Shown here: positions 45,816-57,994 of the stretch, piece after piece
Layout: each line of letters opens with the position of its first letter
Position numbering within the stretch: the stretch's first letter is position 1
Made by a program: the position numbers and the translations under genes
The notes under the pieces: generated by a model
What the model saw: only the letters and a program-made list of their open reading frames with translations
Databases searched by the model: none
Told to the model about the DNA's origin: nothing
NCBI GenBank assembly: GCA_025617745.1
Contig: CM046856.1
Location: 48,147,580 to 48,211,579, forward strand
Direction: 5' to 3'
Length of the DNA: 64,000 bases
Source of the DNA: Heliocidaris erythrogramma
Taxonomy: Eukaryota > Echinodermata > Echinoidea > Camarodonta > Echinometridae

Positions 45816-45893
45816 TTGGACAGTGAAGAATCTGAAGAGGAAGGAAATGGATCGATGGCTGATGAATATCAGGCTACACACATGCCTGTCTAG
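45816..45893 (+). CDS. SLC4A2-like: AE gene exon 17: C-terminal tail and stop
   Basis: Encodes residues 1104-1128 and TAG. The acidic start LDSEESEEEG sits where AE1 has LDADD, the proposed carbonic anhydrase II contact. The end DEYQATHMPV has the DEYxxxxMPV form shared by AE1, AE2 and AE3, which fixes the family assignment. Acceptor TACTTGGTTTTTACAG. The 3' UTR follows directly and begins with a decayed repeat of this tail. Confidence 0.95.
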   Translation: MDSEESEEEGNGSMADEYQATHMPV

Positions 45894-45987
45894 ATGTACA
45901 CCAACTATACCAAGCTGAAAACGTGTTTAGTGTCAAGCACCAAACGTTTGGTGTATGAGTTGAGCACCCAGCGTTAACTACTGCATC

Positions 45988-46215
45988 AGTTAAGAGAATG
46001 CGGGTGGTTCAGTGGCTGACGAATACCACATTACTCACATGCCTGTCTAGATGTACACCAACTACTTCATGCAGGAACTGTTTTTAGTGTCACGCACAAA
46101 ACATTCGGTGTTAAATTTGAACACCCTGCATTAACAAATGCATGAACAAAGTGTCAAGCACCAAACACCGAGCATCAACTAGAGCAACTACTGCATCAAT
46201 GGTAGACGAAAATGT
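45988..46215 (+). repeat. Tandem copy of the exon 17 end and 3' UTR
   Basis: Sequence 45830-45987 is repeated from 45988 at an offset of 157 bp. The two stops fall at 45891 and 46048. The second copy still reads ADEYHITHMPV and stop, against ADEYQATHMPV in the real exon, but its upstream part is altered and in the spliced frame it would stop early. A third, 5'-truncated unit (about 46140-46215) repeats TGTCAAGCACCAAAC and CTACTGCATCA. All of it lies in the expected 3' UTR. Confidence 0.85.
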
Positions 46216-47144
46216 GCAATTTACATGCTTATTTACATTCTGTACAATAGATGAACTGAAAAGACATGCATGTAGCAATTGTTGTCATACACCATACATT
46301 TGTTGTTATGTGTTTGACCATTGTGGTGCTTATAACTGAAGCATCTATAAGCTATTTGTGTCAGCTTTAATTTGCCTTTGCATATGACAGCTGTAGTATA
46401 TAAGCAGACAACCTGTTAGTTGGTTATCATTTGTTTCTTCGAAAAACATTTGTTAAGCATCAATTACCAAATTCTTGTTTTTATGCTTGATAGTTTTTAG
46501 GGCTGCCTATCAACAAACATGAGGACAATGAGCTTGAAGCTACTTTAACTGTCCCAGAGAAATACGAGTATAGTATGTTGTCATTAAAGTTCTATTTATA
46601 CTTGAAGCAGTAAGAATTGCCACAGCAAAATTTAACATGTAGATGGTTGACTAGAAGTAATATTTGGGGGGTAAAAACTCATACATGTAGCTGTGTGCAA
46701 CAATTTCCTTTAGCATACTTGCTGATCTTTGTCTTTTACAAGATATAGAAATTTGAAGTGCTCTATGCCTAGATCTCATTTTATTTTTTATTTTTTTTAG
46801 CTATTTAATGCTTTTTGTCTGAATGGGCCCTTAGAAATTATAATCCCAAGCAATACTTATACCAAAGTTGTACTGATGTGGTTTTTACATTTATATGATG
46901 ATAAGGTTATACGATAGTATCTATAGTTGTACTGTGGTCTGAAAGTGTGCCAATCATCCATGACTGATGTATATACATTGTATATCCTGATCTAGGTGTG
47001 CTTGTACAAGAATTATTGCAAATGCTAATTGCCATTCTTATGTGGTGCAGTATTAGGGTCCAATATATATGGTACAATGTATGTTTGGTTTTTTTAAATG
47101 TGGAATCATATGCACTTGTGACTGCAGTTTGGTTATTTTCCCAG
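46216..47144. other. Probable 3' UTR or downstream DNA
   Basis: AT-rich. ATTAAA at 46583-46588 is a possible polyadenylation signal for the anion exchanger; AATAAA at 50464-50469 is another, far downstream. Neither can be preferred from sequence alone. Confidence 0.35.
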
Positions 47145-47612
47145 TCTGGACACATGATTCCATATCACCAATTTTCCGTTCTCTTCATTGGCTGCCAGTT
47201 GACAAAAGAATTATCTTTAAAATTCTGTTATTAGTACATCATTCAGTTTACTCTCTTTCCCCCCACATACCTGCGCAACTCTATTTCCAAATACAATCCC
47301 GCACGAAGTCTTCGCTCGTCATCAGACAAACTGTTGCTTCATACACCTAGAACAAAACATGCTTGGGGCGATCGGGCATTTTCAGCTATGGGTCTGAAAC
47401 TCTGGAATGAACTCCCTCTACAGTTACATCAACTGTCGTCAACAGAAACGTTCAAATCACAACTGATAACGTATTTGTTCTCTTCCCTGTAATTATTACT
47501 ATATTTTAATTTACTATGTTTAGGAGAATTCCGTGTGTATTTTTCTCTAAGCGCCATGAGCACTGAAAGGTGGATCTGTGCGCTATACAAGTAGCCACTA
47601 TTATTATCATGA
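47145..47612 (+). mobile_element. 3' fragment of a CR1-type LINE
   Basis: Encodes the C-terminal words HWLPVDKRIIFKILLL (first frame) then, after a shift near 47340, HAWGDRAFSAMGLKLWNELP and ending FKSQLITYLFSSL with stop at 47489. A short 3' UTR with AAGCGCCATGAGCACTGAAA and a TTATTATCATG tail follows. Only the last ~110 codons of the polymerase protein survive. Confidence 0.85.
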
Positions 47613-49649
47613 GTTTGCTGTGTGCAGACTCTGCATGGAACACAAGATGTAGTATATTCCACTACTTGTAGGTCTAAAGGGACCAACAGCTGGGAAATAC
47701 ACATACTGAGCTGCTGCTCAATAATCTCACTTAACAGGAAGTTGTCTGGAATTTTTTTTTTTTGCCAAGAGCAAGTGTTTTGGCTGTGTGCTGCCCTCTC
47801 TTTATGGAGAGAAAACATCTGCATTTGTTTACTGTTGTATGCAGTAGTACAGCAGTAGGGGGCAGCAATTATGTGTTTTCACCATGGCCATATTGGTTTA
47901 GGCGTACAAGTTTATATTATAACCTTGTACATTGGATGAGTAACATTTCATACTTCATAGTAGAATTCACTGCTGTAAATCTCCAAGAGTCTCCAAGAGT
48001 CAAGAATGGAATAACAATTTTTTATATGTTTGAAAAGAGAGTGTCTCACAAGATGTATTAAAAGTAGCATCATTCATTGTTCCTGATACAAGTACATTTT
48101 ATCTATGGTTAGTCACTGATTCTAACTGATACAGATAGAGGATTTGTTCAGTCTGGCTATTGATATTTTGAAGAGTAATTTTCTTTATTGATTTTGATAT
48201 CTCATTGCCATTCAGGTAGTCGATCTATCTGCTTTTTTCATCATATTGAAGTCATTCAGAAGTCATAATGGTCCCAGTATTTTTTACTTCTTTCATGGTA
48301 TTGTTTGAATATAAGGAGAATTTAAGAGCATACTTTTGTTCAAGAGTGATATTGTTTCTTTTTGTATTATTGATCCATGGGCTTCCATAATGAAGGCAAC
48401 AGTTGAACTTTTTGTGAAGTGACCATGATATACAGCTTACCCTAAGATTTTTTGTTTCTTGACTATGCTTTGGATAATTTACTCCTTTTACTTACAAAGA
48501 GGATCATGAACATATGAAGTTGCCCTTCATAGAAAGTTGGCTTTGAATAGAACAGAAAAGTCAGAGAAAAGTTTGAGTGAAAGTTTAAGGAATTCAGAGA
48601 AATGTAGGATGTAATGATTAATGTAAATGATATGAGGAATCATGTGGTCTTTCTACTCTTCCATCAAAGTCAATGTATCCCCCTTTACCCGTTTTAATGA
48701 TAGAACAGACTGTGTCATGATTATAGGATACTTATTTTTATACTTTCACTTACACATGCAAGATTTGAGAAAAAGGGATACTTTTAGTAATTTGGGTAAC
48801 AAACATATGGGAGAATTTTCAATGTATGACATCACACATCATGATCACATTGCCAATAGAAACTGTCCATCATCAGTGATTTCAAGATTCAAAAAGTGAA
48901 AACTCTCTTATTCTTTATCCGATATTTCTGAAACTTTCGCTTCTCTATTCTCCTATTATTTTTCCTAATTAAATCCCATTTAATACACACTATGTAGTGT
49001 GGTTGGTAATGCATATATGAAATTATTACATTATACTGCTAGTTCTACATTTCTTTGAAAATTTGTTGTTCCAAAATATGTATTTGTATATAATAATAAT
49101 CATGAATTGTTGATCACATTTATTTATTTTTGATAAGTTACCTTCTCATATACATGTATGATAAATATTTGTGTGTACACTGTTCTAATACCTAGTTTTA
49201 CATTTTGTGTTTTGACAGGTATATTTTGAGTGTGCAAGTGAAGTATTATCACAAAATATAATAATCAAATTACATTTATACTTTATCGTGAAACGGAGTC
49301 AGTCTGTTACTCCTTTGTTTTATCTCCATGTTCTTTTGACTGATACTAACTTTTACCCTGTCCCATCTAGATTAATATATGAATTATGGCATAACTTTAC
49401 TACTAAGTCCTGAAGACTAAAAAATTTGTAAGAAAAGATGATAGCTTTCAGAAAAGTATCAGAGATATTTACCCATTATTTAATGAAACAATAATTCATG
49501 TCATCACCTATAACTTATTGTTTCCTGGCTAAGATATTTAGGTTCGCCATAATACATTGACATACATGTATATGATGTATATATACATATATATTCTTAT
49601 ATATATATATATTCTTATATAAACCTTTGATATTCTTTTGTCATCATTC
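47613..49649. other. AT-rich noncoding stretch
   Basis: No exon or named repeat recognised. TA-rich runs at 49575-49620. Confidence 0.5.
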
Positions 49650-49731
49650 ATATTGTTTGCTTAGAGCTAGAAGGCCGTTAACTCATATTAGACACAGAGC
49701 CAATGCCCTTCTGGTTCTCAAAAGACAATAT
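49650..49731. repeat. Short hairpin element, GCCAGAAGGGCGTTAACTC family, copy 7
   Basis: Arms TTAGAGCTAGAAGGCCGTTA and ATGCCCTTCTGGTTCTCAAA pair; a (TA)n run follows at 49729-49752. Confidence 0.8.
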
Positions 49732-49768
49732 ATATATATATATATATATATACTATGTTTGACCATAA

Positions 49769-49856
49769 TTTTCCTGTGGGTGAGATGCAGAAAGACGTTT
49801 TAACTGTGACGTTCATGTTTACCGAATTAACGCCCTTTTGCTTCTCACAGAAAACT
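49769..49856. repeat. Short hairpin element, same family, copy 8
   Basis: Arms GTGAGATGCAGAAAGACGTT and AACGCCCTTTTGCTTCTCAC pair, about 40 bp beyond copy 7. Confidence 0.75.
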
Positions 49857-50521
49857 GTTATGATCTTCCAAGCAATATGTACATAAGAGAGAATGTTTTA
49901 ATGATGGACTACCAAGAACAAATATGTTATGTCTTTCAAAATTTGAAGAAAAAATCAAAGACAAGGTAGATCAAAAAATGTTTATTTGTTGAGGATAATT
50001 ATGAGAATTCATCCTTTTTTATTTCAGAAATTAAAGAAATGAGAATTAATTTTCTCTTTGTTAACAAATGACATATACGTGTGACTGTTTCTTGTACTTG
50101 TGATTATTTTTGTGAAAGAAAACAGTGTGTCTGTGACTTTGTTTTGTATGAATGTCTCCTGCATGATTGGGAATTTGACAGATAGGATAGAAGAGTTGTA
50201 TGTTTTTCATTATTGCGTGCGATATTGAAATTTGAAGTAATATGTAGTTTCAGTTCTTAAAAGAAATGTGCAAGATAATGTTGATTGATTATAGGTTTTC
50301 TTTGTAAAATGAGGTCCCACTATTAAAAAATCATTTGCCAAAAAGTTCTTAAGAGATTTCGCATGGCCGAGAAAATATAACCCCATTATGACAAGGTATT
50401 TTGAAGATGTCCAACATTGGTATAATCAAATCTTTTAAATGGCTTTTAGAATGGATCAGAGGCAATAAACATGAACATTGAATCCTAGATTATTGATGAT
50501 ACCTCCCATTTAATTGTATAT
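49857..50521. other. AT-rich noncoding stretch
   Basis: AATAAA at 50464 could end a long 3' UTR. Nothing else seen. Confidence 0.4.
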
Positions 50522-50815
50522 CAGTGGCGGATCCAGGGGGGGCACAGGGAACAGGCCCCCCCCCAAAAAAGAAGGCCTTTATTTTTTGTTGTTGCTTGTC
50601 AGGGAATTATGGAGGGAAACTGGAACCCCAATAACCCCCACTGAGCGAATTTTGAAGGTCTGGCAAAAAAAATCTTTTGGTCGACCCCCCCCCCCCCCCC
50701 CCCACTGAGCGACTTTTCGAGAAGCTGGCGAGAACAAAAAAATACGAGTGCACCTTTTCCAAAAGTTGACAAACCTTCATGCCCCCCGGTCATGAAATCC
50801 TGGATCCGCCACTGG
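50522..50815. mobile_element. MITE with CAGTGGCGGATCCAGG ends
   Basis: Ends CAGTGGCGGATCCAGG and CCTGGATCCGCCACTGG are inverted repeats flanked by TATAT on both sides, consistent with a TA-type target duplication. This terminus is widespread in invertebrate genomes. Two related CCCCACTGAGCGA segments lie inside. Confidence 0.9.
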
Positions 50816-52168
50816 TATATAGTCCATAAACAGTGACATTATCGGTATATCTGCCATTACCTGGGATAAGATGGAAAAATTGTCCAAATTATAGCTGCAA
50901 AATAACAGAACACACATACCAAATGAAATACATATGTTTAAGGAAAAGAAATTCTTGATTGTGATATAAATTCATGCCGCGTTTCATATTGCTTTTTGAA
51001 AACGGCTGAATAAGCTTTTAACCAGTTAGTAGTGTCTTGGATACATCAAACTGAATAAACAGAGGGATGTGAGGTTTTAAAATGGAGATAAACAGACAAA
51101 AGAGACAACGAAAGAAAGAGAGGTGAGCAATGACGAGGGCGAGAGTGGGCGGGATAAGAATAAGTGTGAACACCGTGAGAATGTAACTGAAAGGGAGTTT
51201 TAATTTGTAAGCCACCACCCTGTAATTCAATAGTATCTCGCGTGCGTTGGAACAACCTCCCTTTGAAAAGTTGAATGTAAGGATTTAGTTCAAGGAGGTA
51301 TTAGGCAATCTTTCCGAGTACCTCCTTGGTTCAATCTTCTTCACAATGAAGAGGGATAACAATAGAGAAGAAGATAACAATAATAAAGCAGACTGGTTTC
51401 TTCCGTTAAATCTAGTAACGACAATCTAATCAAATTTGAACCACGTGTATTGAAAGTGAGATGAATTTTTTGCACCAACGGAGTCTGTTTCAATTTGCGT
51501 CAATTTATAGCACAGGGTTACAGTATTCTGCTTATATGTCCATTGTAACTCTATGTCAGCAAGACACTAAGTTATTTTTATGAGTTTTCCTCCATGATCA
51601 AATTATATGTCCAAACAGGGAGGCTGTCTTGTGTCGGCCAGATTTTCAATTTTCATCGGCTGTCGGCAAATTGAGAAAAAAATGACAATTTTTTTCTTCT
51701 TGTTGGAAAATTGTTTCAAAGTTTTCAATAACTTTGATCCCACGACCCCCTAAGGGGCTAAGAGAGAGGGAGAGAGAGAGAGAGAGAGAGATAGGGGAGG
51801 ACCATGAGTCCATTCACGTGGATGATCTAAAAAATCCTACAAAATTATGTATCATGCAGTGAGCATGCGCCGATATAGCTGCCCCATTGGTCAGAGTTTT
51901 GTCTATGTACCAAAAGCACGTTTATACCATTAAATAATTGAGTTATTTGCATGTAAATAAAGAAGAAGCCAAGGTTTATGATCAACAGTGTGTGCACTGA
52001 AGCGTAAAAGATTGGGTTAGAAATTCGTAAAGAGTTGAGTTGAAGTTTGAGCTTTTTCAGTCGTCTGTTTGCAGGCTTCGCTTGACTTACGTGGACCGAC
52101 TGATTGGCGTGTGAAGACACGAGCTTTCATGCAGGATCGGAGGACTCAGGAAAGGTAAGATGAATTTG
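50816..52168. other. Noncoding stretch
   Basis: A GA repeat lies at 51764-51793. AAAG|GTAAGA at 52151-52160 looks like a donor, but no convincing exon precedes it. Confidence 0.4.
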
Positions 52169-52806
52169 TGACCAGGCACCACAAAACCACCAAAAGTCGC
52201 ACCGTTTGATTTTCAGGTAGAGCTCAATCAATGTGTTTTTGGTTAGCACGGTCAAATTTTAGTTGTGGGTATTTCCTGAAAGAGTATACTTTTTTCTAAG
52301 TAATCTAAAAAGTTGGACGCACCAAACAATCTAAAAGTGGTATTTTTTTTATTAGACTTATGTGTGTCTTCTCTGGATTTTGTTGTATTACTTTTCTTTT
52401 TTACGACCCTGAATACTTGTCTCATTTTGATCTCCCATAAATTTTAAACGGAGTAAGTTCTTGCATTGATGACCGAGATATGACTAATTAGTATGCCATG
52501 TTTTAGGACAATCTGATAATCCCTTCATAGAAATTTTCATTGAGTTCTAATCCTCCTTTTGTCACCTTAGCACAACACCTTGCAAGTCAGAGCGCTTCAA
52601 TAGACTGCAAACTTTAAACCCTTATTTCTCAGAAGTAACATTATGAGGGACAGTGCATTCTTCTCTTTGTACAGTGAGTTAGGAACATCCAATGCTAATG
52701 AGTTATATATCATTTTAAAGCTATGAATCTGCTCCTTCAGAATCAGACCTTAACTAAAAAGTCATATCTGGCGACTTTTTGTTGGTGGTTTTGTGGTGCC
52801 TGGTCA
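52169..52806. mobile_element. 638-bp element with TGACCAGGCACCACAAAACC ends
   Basis: The left arm (52169-52200, TGACCAGGCACCACAAAACC...) pairs with the right arm (52771-52806, ...GGTTTTGTGGTGCCTGGTCA) over about 35 bp. The flanks AATTTG and TATTTG may be a worn target duplication. The interior is AT-rich with no frame. Confidence 0.85.
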
Positions 52807-55800
52807 TATTTGTTATTGGGAACAGCAAGTGGAACAAGCTCCAGAGAAAACTACATGTTTAGTTTAACTATACCTTTACTATAAGTCTTGCATTTAATGC
52901 AAAGTGGAAATATGATTTTTTGTTCTTTCCTTCTTCTACAGTTCTCAAAAGTCTTGTTTTATCCTGCAATAGGTCTTTGAAATGTTTGCTCCAATAATTA
53001 TGCGACTTAATCAATAATCATATTTCATATTGTTTGATGCTTGTGTGCTGCTCACATTTTCACTGAAAACTTTGTTTCGTAAGTGCATGAACGACGAATT
53101 TGGGTTATTTTCTTTATAATTGGTCACAAAACATTGTCTTTTCATAAGCAGAAGATATTTTTCTCAATCATCTATTTTGTCAGTCTTTTATTTGAGCTTT
53201 TAATGCATGGTTTATGAAGGTAAACATTTTGCTTTTCAACTTTAGCTGATCATCACGTCAGTCTTTCATATTCCCAAAACGATAATAGGCCTATGTGTTG
53301 ATGTTGGCAACTGCTGATTGCTGCTTGTGTTTAAAACGCGTTGTATTTCATTGATTTCGCTAAGGTAACAGATCTTGTATTACTTATTATATGAATGCAT
53401 TTTTATCGAGATCGTCAGTTCCGTCAGCTTAACATGGTTGTGTGATTAGTTGGTCATGTTGATTAAATGTCAACTATGTTTGATATCTTATCTTTCCAAC
53501 GTGGCACAAAGGTCATGCATATAAATATTATATGTGTGCAAGGCAAGGGGCGGTAATATCCTCTCACCCTTGAGAATTTTGAAATTAATAACCGTGCAGT
53601 TAATCACCTATTGGATCGGGCCACCGTCACCACATGTTCGGGCAGCCAGGAGATCTATTTGTAATTTCCATACCATATTTAATACGTTTTGGTGAAAAAT
53701 TACTATTGTCACTTAAATAATTTCAGAAACTAAAAAGTTGATTACTCAGGCGAGGGAGGTCAGCCCGCCCCCCCTTCTCTCTCTCTCTCTCTCTCTCCAT
53801 CTTCCTCTCCTCTCTTTCTCCCATTTCTCTTTCCACCTTTTTCTAATTCTCTCTTTCTTCTCTTTCTCGCCGTTTGTCTGTCTCTGTCTCTCTCTCTTTC
53901 CCTTTCTCTCTTTCTCTCTTTATTTCCCTTTCGACCCTCATTGCCCTGAGACTGAACTCCTAAGATGAAGCTGATATCTCGTTAATTGCCTCATGCATAA
54001 TAAAACGTGTCAATTATGGACGAATATAATTTTACAAGCTGATATATAATATTTTTCAACCTTTGATCAAATAATATGGTAAAAAACTAGAACACATCAA
54101 AAGTGATTTATTCATAATGATATGTTACTGAAAATCCATAAGCGTAGCCAGGACCAGGGGAAAAGCCCCCTTCCCCCTAATGCTATTGAAATGTCGGTAG
54201 ATTATGAATTTTGTCGCTAGAAATGAACCGACAAAAATGCTACAAAATGTGACAAAAATATTTAAATTAATAACAAATTTCAGTTGTAAAATAAATGGCT
54301 AATTCGTTCGCTTCGCTCGCACCATTATATTTCAGACTGTGGGTGCATAAATCAGTATAGCATGCTACATGATCTGCATATTTATTTGTTAATTTTATTT
54401 TTTTATTTTTTATTTATTTTTTTTAAAATTTATTTTAAAGTAAGTGCCCCCCCCCCCCCCCACCAGTGGCTGGAACCTCGGGTTCAACTCCTCATATTAT
54501 TTTCTTGCTCACTACTCTATATGAACTGAAATCCCTGTCAGAGTGTGATCAGTTCGCGTCACGGACGGACATTTCAAAATTTTCCAAGTTGGGAAGCCTG
54601 TAAAAAATAATTAGATGTGATGGATTGCTTTAGGATTTATTTTGGAGGGTATCACTAGGTGTACTGAAAAAAGATAAAATTTGGTTGTCTGGTTACTTAT
54701 TTTATTGAGAATCAATAAAATGCTCCATTTTTTAGAGTGGGAGATAGAAATTCTGTGTTGACTTCTCATTACTCTTTTTATATTGATATCAGAACAACGT
54801 GATCTTGTATAATGCTTTCACTTGCAAATGTTAGTCAGATAAATTGGCTTCCCTATCAGATATTTGGAATTTCAAAACAAGCTTTAGATTCCATAAGAGA
54901 TGTGAAATATGTGCATCACAAATGGAAATTTTGTTAAAAGTATCACATTTTGACAAATCCCGTGCTTAAGAATAGTTTGGTCCAAGAACTCTGGCACCTT
55001 GGAACCCTATAGCGCTTTGAAGAACCAAATTTCTAGTAACTTTCAATATATTTCATGGCAGTGATAGTATTTCAATTAATTTTATGATAAAATATATTTT
55101 GTGTCACGGACCGACAAAATGCTCACTCTTAACCGATCATGCTCATCAGGACTATTTTGTCTTTGAACTCTGAAATTCTGGATTATAACTTCTATTTTGA
55201 TATCACAATTATACCCTACCAAAATAGTATTATGAAATTCTTTACTTTTCAATATGACTTATGAAACACGTTATTTCATCAGAAAGCAAATGATGTTATG
55301 CATTATTGATGTTATGCTTGCATTATGTTCGCATGATTTGTTATTCTAACTGCAACATTACAAAATGAATTTTGGTGAAGATATCAAGGAGACTGAGATT
55401 TACGGCGTTTTTTTTAAACAGTGAGACTGCCTTTTATATAGAATTCAATGACTGAAAAGTTGATAAAGAGTACGTGATATTTACATGATAGAATCTTGCC
55501 TTGTAGTCGTGTTTATTTGAAGTGAAATAAAAATGAGGAATAAAAAAGATTATGGTCAACTATAAAACAGAGAATCGGTTGCAGTTTATTTTTAGATTTT
55601 TATTCACCTTCTCATCAACATGACTTTGTGTTGTTGTTGCTGTAGCCTAGTTTTAACGGCGTGGCGCTTATCGTTTGATTTTGAATATTTACAGCAATCG
55701 TGATGAAGGCTTTTATTTGAAAGAGAAAATATCATAGGGATATATTGAGACTCGAAAAAGTGCAGACATGCCAAAATATGTTCATGCCAAGAATATGATA

Positions 55801-55973
55801 ACCTAAAACGTTTGTCAGTGGTCCTTGACTTCAACATGGCGTATTTTGGTTATGCGGTGAAACACAAGCAAGAAACACTTGCAAGTGTAAACCACTAACT
55901 TTTGTAAAGGATTGTTTTGTGTGGTTTTAAATTTTTCACCGAATTCATTCACCAGTCATTGTGGCATAGCTCG
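52807..55973. other. Noncoding stretch
   Basis: Holds a CT-rich tract at 53764-53935, an A/T run then poly-C at 54395-54462, and CGTAGCCAGGACCAGGGG at 54146, a fragment resembling common MITE ends. No exon recognised. Confidence 0.45.
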
Positions 55974-56085
55974 TATTAGACCGAAATTTTCTGTCTCTCG
56001 TTCGTTAGCCTCTTATTTGGATAGGGTCGGCCATTCACTTAGAAGTGAAGAGCTAACGAACGAGAGACAGAATTTTCGGTCTAGG
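55974..56085. repeat. Long-arm hairpin
   Basis: The left arm (55974-56009, containing CTGTCTCTCGTTCGTTAGC) pairs with the right arm (56052-56085, GCTAACGAACGAGAGACAG...) over about 35 bp with one or two mismatches; loop about 42 bases. Confidence 0.9.
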
Positions 56086-56286
56086 CTCGTATAGGCTGAG
56101 GTGAAAGGGGTTAATTTTTCAATTTTCAATTTAATTTTTTAATTCAATTTATTTTCATTTCCACAGATAAACAAACTTTGACATAATTATGTAGAATATT
56201 ATTCAGTAAGTTAGTATACATATATCAACATAATAATTTCACTCATTTTTTGTTTCCATAATCAAATAAATAATTGTATAATTAAT

Positions 56287-56553
56287 CACTATGAACACGA
56301 TTGCAAAGCCAAGCGGACAAAATATACAGCTTCTCATTGTACCCTACACAATTGTTCTGGTAGACAAAAGAACATCCCTTCATTGCTATTATGTAAAATA
56401 AGTAGAACAGGTGAATATGCATGTGACACCTGTTCTACATATTTTTACATAATAGCAATGAAGGGATGTTCTTTTGTCTACCAGAGCAAGTGTGGAAGGT
56501 ACAATGAGGAGCTGTATATTTTGTCCGCTTCTTTGTTCGCCATGTTCATAGTG
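56287..56553. mobile_element. Palindromic MITE, CACTATGAACA termini, copy 2
   Basis: Ends CACTATGAACACG and CATGTTCATAGTG pair, and the interior is the same long palindrome as 12659-12899. It is directly followed by an AATAGACCGCTTC element. Confidence 0.92.
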
Positions 56554-56773
56554 AATAGACCGCTTCTGTAATGTATACAAATTTATGCACATATATTCTC
56601 TGAGTACCTAGTGACGAGCTATTCCATTAACCTGCTGTTTATAAATGAGCCTCAATGCTTGGAATCCAGTTTGCATACATTATTTGTTGTTATGTCCGGC
56701 AAGCTTTCAGGTTGTCAAGAACAACCTTTGTTTGAAAGGTATGTATAAAATTTGCATACATTACCGAAACGGT
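56554..56773 (+). mobile_element. AATAGACCGCTTC element, copy 1
   Basis: Ends AATAGACCGCTTCTGTAATG and CATTACCGAAACGGT are inverted. The interior carries CTAGTGACGAGCTATTCC, CTCAATGCTTGGAATCC and CAAGAACAACCTTTGTTTG, shared by the other three copies. Confidence 0.9.
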
Positions 56774-57994
56774 AAACTTGCTAGAGCTGAATAGACACCA
56801 CAAAAAAAAACTATTTCGAAAGTTTCTGGGCAAGCATATGCAGAATAGTCGGACGTGACCCCCCCCCCCCCCCCCCCCCCCCCCTCGGAGCTGACAAGGG
56901 CCTGCACGGATGCTAAATTTACCAGCCAAGGAATACAAATTTTGCGTGTACCTTCATGCTTGATGTCTCTCTAACACTTCCCTGCTTGTACCATGGAGTA
57001 ACAAACCAAACCTACCAGCAAATAATGGTGGTAGCAGGTTTATTACCCTCTTATGTAGGTGGATGTGATATTTACATTCTAGCTATACACTTTTTTTTTT
57101 AATTTTCAGTTTTAGGGAGCCTATTGTATCGGAGTTCATATTTGTGTATTTTTCTTTAACTTCTACGTACATGTATGTGTTTGGTGTTAAATTATGCTTC
57201 CTTATTAGTGCCTGTTTTTATGTTTTGCTTGCTGGGATAACTGTATGAAAAGTTGGAGAACAATACATTTCAATCACCGCGGGTATAGCGCCCTCACAAG
57301 GACTGTTCAAGTACAAGTTAAGTCATGCATTGTCGATGTCGTATATCGACCCAATTTTCTTCACCTTCCACCTTTTGAAAGTGTTTATATTATGTCTGGT
57401 TCATGACATGGGTTATTGTTATCGGATACATGAATGAAATCTCGGCTGTTTCTGAACTGACGCAACTCCTCGTATCTTCATTTCATGTAGCGTCCATGTC
57501 GGGAAAACAAAGGTGAGCAATTTTGGGAATATCAGTATCTCATCTATGTGTGGGAAAGAGGATTTTAGCCTTAGGGGAGTTTCCGGAGCTAGCGCGCCCG
57601 CGGGAAACGCCAGGCAGCTAGCCGTGGCTGGTATTGGTATAAACGGCATATTACTAGTACTAAGCACGTAGCGCTCCCAACTGGTAGTGCTTCGGCTGCT
57701 ACAGTGCTACTGAGTACTGGAGTACTGCTGGATCAGAATGTGTGCGGAGCAGCAAGGTGTTATATCTATTATCTATCATATCAACTGACATTTTGATAGA
57801 CTGTACTATAAGTTAATAGGTTAGATAGATCGACATGTAGATCTAGACACTGACTTGAAATAAGAATTAAGATGCCACTTATGCCTTATCAATGTGCTTG
57901 CAGTGATGCACTGGCACTTGCAGTTGCGCGCAAAGACCAAAGTCGATGGAAAAACAGGAATGCGTTTGATGAAAATAAAATTAAAGGCAGCACT
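56774..57994. other. Noncoding stretch with a GC-rich patch
   Basis: A poly-C run lies at 56859-56884. The stretch 57570-57760 is GC-rich with GCGCGCCCGCGGG; it could be a promoter or 5' exon of a gene beyond the window, but I see no supporting exon. Confidence 0.35.

Larger units (their letters stand above)
14369..45893 (+). other. SLC4A2-like: Anion exchanger gene, SLC4A1/2/3 (AE) type; 17-exon span
   Basis: Seventeen exons with GT-AG borders join without a phase conflict into a 1128-residue protein, compared with about 1240 residues for vertebrate AE2 and 911 for AE1. The family exchanges Cl- for HCO3- across the plasma or basolateral membrane and sets intracellular pH. Assignment to the AE branch rather than the Na+-coupled bicarbonate branch rests on the stretches ERWGKPHVASL (residues 168-178), the transport-domain start [10 protein letters not shown] (512-521), TGFHLDL (919-925), LPWMCAATVRTVSHVASL (940-957) and the C-terminal ending DEYxxTHMPV. 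Exons: 14369-14660, 24393-24478, 25476-25674, 29337-29475, 32947-33124, 33718-34016, 34914-35206, 36069-36281, 38233-38381, 38917-39111, 39939-40352, 40909-40998, 41478-41644, 42265-42518, 44010-44179, 44795-44965, 45816-45893. No stop or frameshift was found in any exon. The true 5' end may be further upstream. Confidence 0.93.

Noticed and set aside
14369..45893. Reading the gene as an Na+-coupled bicarbonate transporter (NBC/NDCBE branch of SLC4)
   Set aside because: The cytoplasmic GKPHVASL stretch and the DEYxxxxMPV tail are of AE type; NBC-type tails are long and lysine-rich.
52130..52160. Donor-like AAAG|GTAAGA as the end of a 5' exon
   Set aside because: No open frame, promoter or downstream acceptor could be tied to it; it abuts a MITE.
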